Origin: Loxodes magnus
Lineage: Eukaryota > Ciliophora > Karyorelictea > Loxodida > Loxodidae
NCBI GenBank assembly: GCA_946699065.1
Contig: CAMPDV010001053.1
Span: 1 to 64,000, forward strand
DNA length: 64,000 bases
Direction of reading: 5' to 3'
This document shows, in pieces, positions 50,270-61,496 of the stretch; positions within the stretch are counted from its first letter, which is position 1; every line of letters starts with the position of its first letter. Both the position numbers and the translations under genes were made by a program. The notes under the pieces were generated by a model. That model did not search any database. It was not told the DNA's origin and saw only the letters and a list, made by a program, of their open reading frames with translations.

Positions 50270-51640
50270 TGAAAAATAAGTTTAACTTCCTTAAGTAAAA
50301 AATTAAAATACACTAAAGTTTAAACATTATTTCATTATTTTTGTATTATATATATTTTATCTTCTCATAAATTCAGCTGATTCATTTTAATTTTAATCTT
50401 CATTAAATAGGTATTTAAAATAAAATATTTTTAATTATAACTGTAATAATAAATATCATTATAATGATTCAAATAAATACTTTAGTTTGAATATTAAAAA
50501 TTATTTGCAAGCTAATTTATTTAATACCTAAATAAATATAAAGGGAATTAATTATATATATTATTTTTAACTTTTATATGCTTTTAACATTCAACTTTGT
50601 TTTTACTTGTTCTCATTATTCAGTTTCATATAATAAAAATAATTTTTCAGTAACTTAGTAATTAAAGAAATAATGATTTACTAATAAAACTAAATTTTTT
50701 ATATAATTTGGTTAAAATTATTTTTATTATACAATGTGATGAAAAAATAAAATATATTGTATGATGAATAAGATGTAAAATGATATAGTTTATTAGTAAT
50801 TAAAAAAAGTATTTTATATTTAGGAAATATTTAAAGGAAAAGTGAAGAATTATGGTAAAATTATAGAACTGAAACATTTAAAAAAATTATTTAATTAAAT
50901 AGATCCTTTATAATGTATTTTTTATTGAAAATCACTATCTTAAAGCTAAGAAAAAGGTTAGAAATAAGATTATGAAAGGATAAATTAACTATATACTAAG
51001 ATTATTATAGTGACTTTACATGTTTCTGCTAGACAAAATGAGCAACAAAAATTATTAAAAAAAGATATTATAGATTATAGTTAAAATTATAATTAAATGA
51101 TTTATTTTAAAAACAAAATATAGAGTTAAGCCCTTTTATAAGATTATTAAATTTGAGTTATTAAAATAAATGTATAAAATTTAGTTTATATTTCATTGCT
51201 TTGAATACTTCAAAATATTTTATTTAATTATCTATTAGAAATATTTTAGAAATACTTTTATCTAAAATGTATTATTTAATTTAAAATAAATTAATTCTTT
51301 TCTTAATTTGATTTTTATTTATTTAGAATAAATTTAATTTTTCAGTTTCTTTAAAATTTTTAATTTAAAAGTCTTTTATAGATATAAATTTTTAAATAAA
51401 TTAATTATATAATTAATATATAAAAAATGTATTATTCTATTTTCAATAAAATCCAACAAATTTTAGCTTTGGATGATATTAAAAATTTCTAATTTTTTCT
51501 TTTAATTTAAGAAGTAAATAAATGAGCTAGATATATTTTTTACATACTATATTAAGTTTTTACTTTTTTATAATTTTAAGTAATGTAGAATTATATAATA
51601 TATGATTATTCAATATTAATAATATAAATTAATATGTCTT
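50270..51640. other. AT-rich stretch, no gene recognised
   Basis: Low complexity, no motif seen on either strand. Confidence 0.6.
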
Positions 51641-51679
51641 TATTTTTTTTCATATAGGTAATAAAACTGTTTATTTATA

Positions 51680-52590
51680 TTTTTATTATCAATCCTACTT
51701 TACTTATTGCTCTTATTTTTCTACTTGTTTTTCTTCAACTACTTCATCTTTGTAGTAGTTTATCATTTCACTAGAGAATTAAATTCAAAAAGATTAAATT
51801 ATGCTGCTCACAATCGAAGTCTCCCTCTGTTGTTAGACTAGTTATGCCTCCTAGCTCCACAGGTTCTATTTTTCTCTTTAGTCTGTATATTGAACCATTT
51901 TCGCTACGTAAAATTTCGGTTTTCCTTTTCCAAATTTATTATTACACTTATTTTCTTCACGTTTATTCTTTGATTCTTCTAAATAGTTTACAGTTCTTTC
52001 AAAGATCCACTAGCTATGGCAATAATACCAGAATTTCTTAATATTACTTCTTTCTCAGTTATTTTTGCTGCTTAATTGATCCACTCAATCTCCATTTTAT
52101 CGATGCTTCGATTTTAGTCTAGTACAATCTGCTTACTTTAAAGGTTTTCTAATTCTAGAGAAAAATTTTGATCTATCAGCTTTGATATGTATCTTCTAAA
52201 CTTAAGAGTTCATCTGGCTAAAATTATTCTCTTTGTAATTTCAAAGGGCGTCTAGTTCTCTCTCTTAGTTTTCATCCTGATGTCTAAAATCTCTTGCAGC
52301 CCTTGCTATATATTTTAGAATATTTTTCATTCTCCTTATGAAATTTCCTAACCTCTTCCTGGAGGCTTAGGATTATTTTGATGAGCTGCTCCATGTTATT
52401 TGGCCAAAAGGGTTAAACTCCGATACTTCCTGGTGTAGAGCTGACTTCAAATATTTCCTAGATATCTCCTCCGATTTTGACATTGCAGTATGTGCCATTT
52501 TTAATAGCCTTTTTTGTTCCTCAATCTTTGCTATGTGCAAGGCCACTGATTCTTAGTTGCAGGAAAGAATCCCTTTCTGAAGCCTGACAT
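51680..52590 (-). pseudogene. Gag-like ORF1 copy G (degenerate)
   Basis: The minus strand starts with ALHIAKIEEQKRLLKMAHTA, then NPFGQ. The conserved coil LSLQEEVRKFHKENEKYS lies in a frame offset by one base and is restored afterwards. ENQERELDAL-TGA-NYKEN aligns with NQERELQAY-TGG-N of copy B. The knuckle region YYCHSQ-TGG-IF matches copy B's YYCKSK-TGA-HL but has lost the remaining ligands. The tail is Gln/Lys/Glu-rich. Two compensating indels and a dead zinc knuckle mark it as decayed, but it is valuable for the TGA/TGG comparison. Confidence 0.62.
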
Positions 52591-52599
52591 TTTTAAAAT

Positions 52600-52935
52600 A
52601 TTACTATTTAAAAATATTTAAAATAATTAACTACTTTTTATTAAAAAAGATATTCAGTTTTATTATCAATTTGCATAATTAAAAGAAGACGTAAAAATTA
52701 GTTACTATTAGTTTTTTTCTTCAATATTAAATTTAAAATAAAATAAAAGAAATAGCATGCTTTAGTATCATAAATAAATAGAGGATAAATTTAAGGTTAT
52801 TGATAACTAAAAGTTCTTATTTAAATAAATAATGAACAATAATTAAAAAAGATAACTTTCATATTTATAAATATTTTTAGTTTTTTAATTATTTTAGAAT
52901 TTTTTTTCGGTAAAATATAAATTATATCTAAGATA
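52600..52935. other. AT-rich spacer
   Basis: No feature recognised between gag-like copy G and the kinase remnant. Confidence 0.55.
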
Positions 52936-52939
52936 GATT

Positions 52940-53650
52940 AAGAGTTCGTCATTTAAGGTGTTGATCTTTAAAAAGTGAAGGAGATAACCAAAGATGGATT
53001 TGGGATGGTGTTCTAAGGTCTATGGAGAGAATATATAGAAGTGACTATTAAATAACTTTATAATAAATATATATCAGAAAACACAATGGAAGGATTTGAG
53101 TAAGAGGATAATAACATAAAAAATGAATAGTCTAAATGTGATTTTGTATATGAATATTGTATTTCTACGATAAATTTAGTAATTTAGTGGCTTCTCTATA
53201 CACTATTTAATTTATTAATGAGGAGGGGGAATTAACATGGGAAATGAGATATAGAATAATTTTAGGTATAGTATTAGGATTGGACTATATGCATAAGAAA
53301 AATGTAATTAATAGGGATTTAAAGAGAAACAATATATTGTTGGATATCAACTTTATAGCTAAATTAATGCTTTTGGATTATTGAGGGTGATTACTGAATC
53401 AACTTTATATTATAAAAGTAAGTCGTTGATAATATTCGCTTGTTAGCTCCGGAGTGAAAGAACTTGAGGCCGAAGTATAGTAAGTAATCTGATATATATG
53501 CTTTGGGTATGATGCTATGGAAAATAGCATCGAGAAGAAGTCCCTACTAGTAAGCTGAGGATTAGTTTATCTTGAAGGTTAGAGGGAGAAAATTCCAAAG
53601 AGTTTTCAACAGAGTTTTAAGGAATGTATAGAAATAAGGATGTTAATAGC
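52940..53650 (+). pseudogene. Protein kinase (tyrosine-kinase-like group), frame-broken
   Basis: Kinase landmarks occur in the right order but in different frames. A glycine-rich loop, DGFGMVFQGLW, is followed by the VAIK-type lysine in VTIKQL (from 52,984). A hinge and helix follow, EEGELTWEMRYRI, then GLDYMHKKNVINRDLKRNN. There HRD is changed to Asn-Arg-Asp, with its Lys and Asn present. A DFG region reads NAFGLLRVITEST, with the DFG Asp lost, and then LLAPE-TGA-KNL and KYSKQSDIYALGMMLWKIAS. At least one base is missing before NAFG. Lost HRD His and DFG Asp plus frame breaks argue for a pseudogene. The hinge and SDIYALGMMLW resemble TKL or tyrosine kinases. TGA after APE reads as Trp in frame. 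Confidence 0.7.
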
Positions 53651-53849
53651 ATATTCCTAGTAATCGATAAAATTAAAATGCTTATAAATGCATTTAAAAG
53701 GTTAAATAAATTTAAAAATGATAAACATGTAAAACAACAGATATTTAAAACTTAGAAAGAAAATTTGAATAGCATTAAATTAAAGAAAGCACACAAGTTA
53801 TCCAGTAAATTAAATTTAAGCAAAATAGGAAATTTTATAAGTTTAAAGA

Positions 53850-53995
53850 TACTGTATCTCTTGATATACAGTCTAAAATCTAAAGGGAGTCTAAGTTTTT
53901 TTTATCAGAAGCATTAACAAGTGACCAAAAATAAATCTTTTCGAGAAGTTAGGATAAGACAATAAAGATCTAAGACTTCTAAACTACAAAAATTA
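53850..53995 (+). pseudogene. Possible WD-repeat remnant after the kinase
   Basis: One frame reads FFLSEALTSDQKQIFSRS and then QDKTIKIQDFQT, close to the WD-repeat ending S-x-D-x-T-I-K-I-W-D, with Gln at the Trp site. Only one unit is seen. It may be the tail of a kinase-WD40 gene. Confidence 0.35.
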
Positions 53996-54476
53996 GTGTA
54001 TTTACATAATAAAATTTTTTTATAATCAGGTGACAGATAAAAATTTATTAGATAACAAAAATTTAAATAATTAAAACTAGAACATCTAAATGATTTTTAT
54101 CCACTTCTATAAACTTTAAAATTTACTTCTTTTACTCTGAATAAAAATTATTTTAATTATTAAAATAAGATTAGGAAAATTTTACTTAAATCATTCAAAT
54201 GTTCTTTAAAAAATGTAATCCATTAAATAATATCTAATAAATAGATAATCTAGAAATTTTCAAAGAAACATATCCTTCAAATTCTAAACATTAAAATATC
54301 TCCTAGATATATAAAATGGTAGAAGGGTTCAAGAAAGGCTTCTATACCACCTCCTAAAAAGGGGAGAGAAAGTAAGAACCCTATCTTTAACTCACAGATC
54401 TTCTTCCTAGAAATAATCTTCTTCTCAAAACCTTCAAGAATAATAGACTCTAGGAACTTCCAGACCAACCTAAAAA

Positions 54477-55210
54477 ATGGGACAAAAGCGCCAAAATGCT
54501 ACCCCGATGATACCAACTGAAGAGAAAGGACCTAGAAAGGTGCTGGAGACGCAAGAAGCAAAGTCTTGCGAGAGTTTTCGATGCCACATTTCCAGGAAGA
54601 ACAGGCATAAATTTTAGTCGCATTCTCTGACCTGAAGGAGGAAGTAAAGAGGCTACGATTAGAGAATAGAACTCTAAAAAATCAAGTTACTGAGCTCAAG
54701 GAATGGAAAGAAAGCTTCTGGGAAGTCTACAATCGAGAACGAAACACTTTCTTCAGGGAAATGGGATTGCTGCAGCAGAGAACAACTGTGCTTGAAGAGA
54801 ACAGCAAGTAGCAACAATAGTAGGAATCCAAAGTTAGGACAATTCAAGATCCAATAGACATAGAAGAAGCTACTAATTTACCGAGGAGTCCAGAAAAGAA
54901 ATGAATTAGGAATAAACCAAGATGCTTTTTATGCAAACAAACTGGACATAAATATAGACAATGTTAGAAATTGAAATTAATTAAATAATAGTACTGGAAT
55001 AGAAAATAATAAGAAAAATAATAGTACTAATATTAGGATAAGATTAGACGAGAATTCTGTAACTAATTTTATCCGTCAGGAGGTCAAATCTACAAACCGA
55101 AGTGGTACACAATCCAAGGCGACTGAAGAAAGAGTTCTGAAGGGAGCTGGTTCCAGCCAGGTTATCAAACTGGTCCTGTGAACACGAGGTTGAAAGTCCT
55201 CCAAGTTCAC
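54477..55210 (+). CDS. Gag-like ORF1 copy C, one frame break
   Basis: ATG at 54,477 begins MGQKRQNATPMIPTEEKGPR. Near 54,580 the frame shifts by one base into MPHFQEEQAQILVAFSDLKE, then a long coiled coil (RLRLENRTLKNQVTELKEWK). An acidic linker, DPIDIEEATNLPRSPEKK, comes before a TGA and then a complete zinc knuckle, CFLCKQTGHKYRQC (TGC at 54,923). FYPSGGQIYKPKWYTIQGD, another TGA read through, and SEGSWFQPGYQTGP follow. The C-terminus probably lies near the TAA at 55,208. It has the best-preserved knuckle in the window. The GC content is higher than in its neighbours, suggesting a younger insertion (inference). Confidence 0.72.
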
Positions 55211-55461
55211 TAAACTCCAATTTAAACTTTTTAATTTAGTAATATATATATAAAATATCTCCTGCAAAATATTATAAATTATTCTAGAACCTTAAAAAGA
55301 GTTGCTCTTTATTAAATTGTTCAAGAAGTTAATTTCAAAATAATAGAAAGATTTAAAGTCTATCAGGAAACAATAACTTATTTCTGATTTAAGACAAAAG
55401 ATGCTAAAAAATCAAAGTTTAATTAATTTGAATCATAAATAATAATAATGTAAACTAAATG

Positions 55462-56250
55462 TTAAGAGTTTTGGAGTTCTTCGGGATTCCAACCGATTTC
55501 GCTCCGCCTTTTTTTTAACGTGGATGTATACCACGGCCTTTTTTTGAATGTGGGTGACTACCACAATGAATTTTCCATGTTACCACTAAATAATTTCTAT
55601 TTATAAATTCCTGAGTCGGTTATTCAAAGTTTGTTTAACATCCTTCATGTTTTTATTTCTTCTCTTTTTTTCAATTTTTATCATTTTTAACAATTTTTTA
55701 ATAAGTGATATTTCGACCTACAACATCAACAATTTTTTGTCTATTTTTTTTTATTCAACTAAGGCAAAACTAATTTTTCTATTTGTTCTATTCTTTTAAT
55801 TAAACTTTTATCAACATTTTATTCTATATTTATTTCTTAATCTTTTGCTTAAGAAGGGAGGACTTCAATACTCATATTTACCCCTTGTTTAAAATTATTT
55901 TAAGACTGAGTATAGAGCTATTGTTCTGTCACAATATTGTTTTATATAAGCTATTTCCTAAGAATTAATAGTTCGTTATTTTGATCCTCAATGTTATTCA
56001 TAAGCTCTCTAATTCTTTCTCCTTGATTATATGTTTCTTCTTCATATTTAGAAATTAATTTTTTCATCTTTTCCATTTCAATTGAAAGCGAAGTGCTCTC
56101 ATTAACTTGTCCAACCATTACTTTGCCTTCTGAAGAGGAGCTTGATAAGTGTTCCATTGATTTCTACTTCTTCTCTAGTTCTTTGTTAGCTCTTCTTCTT
56201 GCGTTCCTTGCCTAATTTTTAGATAGTCGAATATTCTATTCCATTTCCAT
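55462..56250 (-). CDS. Gag-like ORF1 copy I, complete 263-codon frame
   Basis: ATG at 56,250 (MEMEQNIRLSKNQARNARRR) opens a single frame of 263 codons to a TAA at 55,462. It has a basic start and a Ser-rich patch, then a coiled coil, IEMEKMKKLISKYEEETYNQ to ELMNNIEDQNNELLIL. A Gln-rich linker and the knuckle C-TGA-CCRSKYHLLKNC follow. Downstream are SGIYKQK and GWNPEELQNS. Seven TGA codons fall inside the frame, one at the aromatic position of the knuckle as in copy E. With no frame break, this and copy B are the least damaged copies. The 3' limit is uncertain because TAA is also a Gln codon here. Confidence 0.74.
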
Positions 56251-56639
56251 TTTTTTTTGAATCATAAATTTTACAAAATAAGTTATTTTGTTGTTTTCAC
56301 ATCAGAGAAAAAAAATGTATAAGAAAATATTTAATCTCAAAAATAAGCAAGAAAGTTTAATCAAAAATATAAAATATGTAATTGAACTGGTTTTTCAATA
56401 ATATACTTTTTAGTAGAAAAATATCATAGGATGAAGCAAAAAAAATTAAATGAAAATCAATTTATAAACTTACAGCATTTGGAGACTAATCGTAGAGATA
56501 TTTAAAATATTACATATCATATTTAAGTTTCGAGAAAAATTATCAATTATGATTATCCTACTAGTATTTAATAAAATCAATTTGATTTTCTTTTGATACT
56601 TTATTAACTAAATTTTTTCCATATTTAAAAGAAGTTAGA

Positions 56640-56960
56640 TAGTTTTAACTTTTAATAACTGTGACCATAGTGAATTTTTTTCTTCTTTAATTTTTCCTTA
56701 GATCCCACTATTATCGTTATTCTTAAATATGGTTTAAGCTTTAATTGTGGGTTATTTACTCTGTGTCTTGTGCTTGTTGTATATTAAATACAATAATTTA
56801 TGCACTTTTTTAGATTTTCTTCTAATACATATCAAAAAGAGTTTTTTATTGCAATAGAATATTATACGTCTTTTTTTCTTTGCTTCAATTACCTTACCTT
56901 CTCGACGTCCATTTCTCTTTGCTTTACGTTGAATTGCCTATCCTCTTATAGAGAGGTCAT
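56640..56960 (-). CDS. Small basic coiled-coil ORF
   Basis: ATG at 56,960 (MTSLQEDRQFNVKQREMDVE) gives a frame of about 107 codons with KVRQLKQRKKDVQ, NSF-TGA-YVLEENLKKC and KPYLRITIIVGSKEKLKKKK. It is very basic, with Gln from TAA. It lies upstream of gag-like copy I on the same strand. A competing frame also reads well over the first 60 codons. Family not recognised. Confidence 0.42.
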
Positions 56961-56964
56961 CCAT

Positions 56965-57665
56965 TACCGTAGTAGTACCATTGCTTCTTAGGATTTTTTA
57001 TTGTTTTTTAATATGTAAATGGGTTTTTGGACTTATACATTTATTCCAACTCCATAAGTATACCAAACTAGAGAACATATCCTTTCAGCCGTAACTGTGT
57101 CTCAAGGTTACATAACTTCTGCTACAGATCTCTCTTGGGTGATGGATAGAAGCCTATCTTAGCATTAATTATTTTTCATTTTAGGTTAAATTTACTAACT
57201 AATGTTAATACTACAATGTTTTTAGAATTTCAATTATTTAAAATAATTTTTTTATCTATAAATATTATCCCCGATTTTTATATTTTCTTACTATGCTTTA
57301 ATATATAAAAATGAATGATATAAATAGTACCTATTATTTTTACTTTTTACTATCTAATTTGCTCTAGTTTTTTTTTAGCTTTTATATTTTTAGGTTTGCA
57401 TATTAAAAATAATTATTTTCCATTTTTCTTAATCCAATAACATTTTATAATTCCTACTTAAAATTTTTTTTTCTTGATTTAAAAAATGTTTAACATTTTT
57501 ATATTTACTATACATTAAATAATTATTATTTTATTACAGTTAATTAATTTAAGCTAAACTTTTATTTCGTTAGTATTTTTATTTATTTAATTTTTTTAAT
57601 AAATAATAATTTATTAATGTGTATTCGCATTTATTTGCTTTATCACGTATTAGTTTGCAAAAAGT
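56965..57665. other. T-rich DNA, no clear gene
   Basis: Positions 57,000-57,160 are somewhat richer and may be the upstream part of the minus-strand ORF ending at 56,640. The rest is low complexity. Confidence 0.5.
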
Positions 57666-57669
57666 CTCT

Positions 57670-58110
57670 AAAAATCATTCTAAAACTCATTAATCATCCA
57701 TTTCTTCTCTAGGTTTGTATTCTTAATTATATATCTATGGTTGCTAATCTATCCTTTCTTTACCCCTGGTATTTTAATTTAATCTCAGTCCTTTGTAAAA
57801 AAAATTTTTGTTTCTCTTTTTTGAGATTTACAATTTGCTAGAATATCTAGTCTCCACCAATCATTTTTTCAAGTATAGATCACCTTCAGATGTTCAATTA
57901 ATCTTGATTAGGTTTTTTTCTTAATTTTTATTTTCAAAGCTTTTAATTTTTTATCTCCAACAACTTTTTTGCATACCCGAGCCTTCTACAGAATCAGCAC
58001 ATAATTACTATTCTTTTTTATACTTGATTGATTATTCCATTTTTTCATGTTTGATTAATATTTAAATTCGATTGTTCAATTTCCATTGATCATACTTAAC
58101 TTTACTCGTA
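57670..58110 (-). pseudogene. Gag-like ORF1 copy J (degenerate)
   Basis: The minus strand carries C-TGA-FCRRLGYAKKL (TGC at 57,999-57,997), which aligns with C-TGA-YCKRPGHKVRNC of copy E. His and the last Cys are replaced by Tyr and Leu. A Lys/Gln-rich tail follows with MIGGDQIFQQ, a possible relic of the G-x-I-Y motif. The upstream coil is weak. The TGA at the aromatic knuckle position is the third such case in the window. Confidence 0.5.
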
Positions 58111-58569
58111 ATTTTTAAGTAGTTTTATTTAATTGATATTTCGAACCTTTTAATTTTTTGATTAAATAGATGCATTGAAGCTTTTAAAACAATTCTATAT
58201 TCAGTATTTTATTATCATTTTAAAGCGAGTTAATTTTTAAATATATGCTGCTTATTTTTTGAATTTATTGCTACACTGCATAATTTAGTTTTCTTCAACC
58301 TATAACGAATAAATCTCAATTAAGGTATATTATTGTCAGTTAGGAGATTTATTTTAGTTGAATTGCTTCTTAGGGTCCTTTTTTTAATATTAACCTTTTA
58401 ATTTATTAAAAGTAAAAAGCATTAGTATTGGCTAAGCTAACTTTAAAATATAATTGCATTTTTTTGACTTAATTTATAGAATTGTTTTTTATTATAAAAA
58501 TATAAATTTTACATTTTAAAGCTTAATCTCATCTTTTTACTTTTTAATTAATAATTTTTTAAAGTTTAA

Positions 58570-60132
58570 AATTAAATTTATTGATGATCTCTCTTTCAAT
58601 TCTAAAACATCATTTCACGAGGAAATTACAAAGGCTATCTTCTTTCTTCTTCGGAACGTTAAAAATGGTATTAGTTTTGTTTCTTCTCTTTCTCATCTAC
58701 TTCAGTCAAAAATGGCCCTTGGGAATTTACTTAAATATCTTTTAATTTAATATTCGTTCTTTTTTCCCTAAATTATAGCCTTTTTTCTTTTGCTTATTCA
58801 AAATCAGTATATTATACATTTTAAAAATCTTTAGCTGACTTTATTGGATTTAATGGATCTACAAAAAAGAAAACTATTAGCTATCTCTCAGCCATGGTTT
58901 AGCCATTATTTTTAATTTCACTAAGCATATGTAAATGCTAAGTGTTATCGAAAACAATTAAATCATTTTAATCAGTCTAAAGCTCTACGCAATCCCATTA
59001 TTCTTCTTTTTCATTATATTTTCTAATATTTCCTACTCTTAAAGAATTTTGACTCTGTTTTATTATTCCCGATACTTAGTAATAGTAAATTGCTACTGCT
59101 ATAATGTTTTCATCCAGTCCTTCTTTATGTCATCTTCCTGTATATGTTTAATTAGGCTATAATTAATAAGATAAACTTTTTACTATTACTTATAAGTTCG
59201 AACCTTCTTAGAACTAATATTAAGGAGAAAAGAGTTAGAAGTAAGGAAGACATTGAGTTAGAAGTTTACATGTTATATCGTAAATTTGCTGGTTTTCAGG
59301 TTTAATTCCAGGGATTTAAGAAGTAGAAATACAATTCCCATTTTGAATTTAGAAATCAGCAGGAACCCAGCTTCAGTGATACTTAGGAATATTTAAAGAA
59401 GGATCTATAATATCCTAAATTCTTCCATCGCCTCTTCCTAAAAGCTTACCGTCTCTAAAATCAGTTATATTTTATCTAAAGATATTAAACTATTTTTCTA
59501 TTTCGATTCTCTAATCTTCTTATGAAAAGTTTTTCAGATAAACTGCCACAAGATCATTACTACTTAATTCTTAACGGTTTGATATCTGTTCTGAAGGTAA
59601 GAAATGAGATTTAATGAATTGTTTTGTTTGAGACTTCACAATTATAGTATTTTATTCGCTTACATGAAAAACAGTTCTAATTTGCTATTAAACGCTGGAC
59701 TAAGTATTCTCCTTTATCATTTACTATTACTCAGAACTTTATATTTTCTGCTCTTTAGATTATTTTCTATTGTCACTTTTAGATACAAAGTAACCCATTA
59801 TAATATTTAAAAAATTAACTTCAAAGCAATAATTTTTATGTTGATATTAATTCTAATAGAAAATTTTAATTTAAAGCATCTAAATATTTTATTTTAAACG
59901 GAAATAGAATAATTAATTAATTAGCGCCAAGTCACCTTTAATAGGTTTATCACTAACTAATTATTGATGTTATTATAAGTGTTCTCACTAACGAGAACTC
60001 TCGTACAAGTAAGGTTTGTCTTCTTAGTTCATTCCTCCTTATCCATGGTGTCATATAGTGAGAGGCTTCTTACAATGCAGTATAAACTTCATCAGATTAT
60101 CTATAAGTTCCTCCAAATATGGCTTCATCCAT
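58570..60132 (-). CDS. DUF4246-family protein
   Basis: ATG at 60,132 begins MDEAIFGGTYRQSDEVYTAL and continues TPWIRRNELRRQTLLV, like the N-terminus of the family. The region 59,700-59,930 is unclear and may hold an intron. From about 59,600 to 58,570 one unbroken frame runs. It has IQDIIDPSLNI, then WVPADFQIQNG, KPENQQIYDITCKLLTQCLP, YTGR-TGA-HKEGLDENIIA, VAIYYYQVSG, FDNTQHLHML and LIVFFFVDPLNPIKSAKD, then a charged tail. These match in order the DUF4246 landmarks (IDPSL, YINNLHP-like, G-S-W-H-x-E-G, IYYY, NTLQH, LVFFLVDP). TGA replaces the invariant Trp before His. The length of about 500 residues fits. The molecular function of the family is not established. A 73 nt GT-AG stretch (59,663-59,591) could be an intron or coding; both readings rejoin. 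Confidence 0.85.
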
Positions 60133-60139
60133 ATTGTTT

Positions 60140-61300
60140 AGTATATAATAAATAATAAGTATTATACTTAATGTATAACGATAAACTTTATTCGAGTATA
60201 ATTTGCTCTATTTTATGAAACTTTAATTTTACTTAAATAATCTTATTTTAAACTTAACTCTTATAAATAAAATCTAAATTAATACAATTTTGTATTTTGT
60301 AATCTAAAAAGGAGCTTCCTTATCAGATTTAACTTTTTCATTATAAAGAAATTAAAAATAAATCATTATTATAATCTTTTTTAGACAAGATCAAATTAAG
60401 ATAATTGGTAAAAATGAAAGATTTAATAGATTATGTTAGGTTTAAGTTAGATTTTAGATCTAAATATAAATAATAAAGATTCTTAAACTTTTAAAAATTA
60501 TTAAAAGAAATTACCCTTTTCGTGAAAAAGATTAATCAAAAACTTTTAAATAGTTTATTTATAATGCATATAATTAACTAATGTATTAATATCAAAAAAA
60601 AGGGATTTCTTTATTTTTTGTTTATTTAAAAATAAATTATTGTCTCTGTTATGTCTAAAAATTTTCTAATTAATCTAAACATTATACTTTTTCTGGGTAA
60701 TTCAATGTTTCATAAATATTTCTAAATATCTTATTATTAACGAAAAGCTTCATACATCAAAAGGTTAAAATTTTTACTAAGTTTATCTTAGAAAAATAAT
60801 TGTTTAAACTTTTTACTAATTTAAATCTTTATTTATTAAAGATAATTAAAAAATTCTTCCATATCAATCCAAAATTTAAACTTTTAGTACATTTCATTGC
60901 ACTTAGTTAGAAATTTAAAATTATGTGATTTTCAATCACGTTAGGATTTATTAAAGTTTAGATTTATTTTATTATAAAATAAAATTTTAAATAAAGTTAC
61001 TTCAAAATGGATATACTATACATTAATACACTAATAAGTAAATAATAATCTTAGTTACTTTATTTATCTTTCTAAATATGAAAATTGCTAATTTTAAATT
61101 TCTTTTTTCTTTTCATTTCATTAAATAAAATTAATATAGAAAAAAAGAAAAAAAATCTTATATCAACATTTTTTATTATTTTTGCTAATTATTTATTTAG
61201 TTTTATTAATTCGGATAAAAATAAAAGATAGATAAACTTTTTATATTTATAACAAATCAACTACAAAATATTTTTTAATATATTAATAAAATAAAATTTA
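60140..61300. other. AT-rich stretch, no gene recognised
   Basis: Promoter-side DNA of the DUF4246 gene, followed by plain low-complexity sequence. No motif identified. Confidence 0.55.
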
Positions 61301-61308
61301 AACTAAAA

Positions 61309-61496
61309 ATGCTTTTGACGGCTTCTTTTTTCAGGAATTGCTTCCTTCATTATAGACGTTAGTAAATTTTTTTTAGTTGTTTCTTGATCTTGTCTTGATC
61401 TCATCTTCTTTCTTCAATTATCCCTATTTTCTACTCATCTTTAATTACTTCCTTTTTTGCTTTCTCCATTTCTAGAATCTCAAGTCTTCTCGTCAT
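61309..61496 (-). CDS. Small charged coiled-coil ORF
   Basis: ATG at 61,496 gives MTRRLEILEMEKAKKEVIKD, then IGIIEERR, a TGA (Trp), DQDKIKKQLKKIYQRLQ, a second TGA, and RKQFLKKEAVKS, about 62 codons. It is strongly amphipathic and richer in G and C than its surroundings. It lies head-to-head with the SDSSL gene copy 2 starting at 61,585. Function unknown. Confidence 0.5.

Noticed and set aside
59604..59810. A 68-codon hydrophobic plus-strand frame
   Set aside because: It is antisense to the N-terminal half of the DUF4246 gene.
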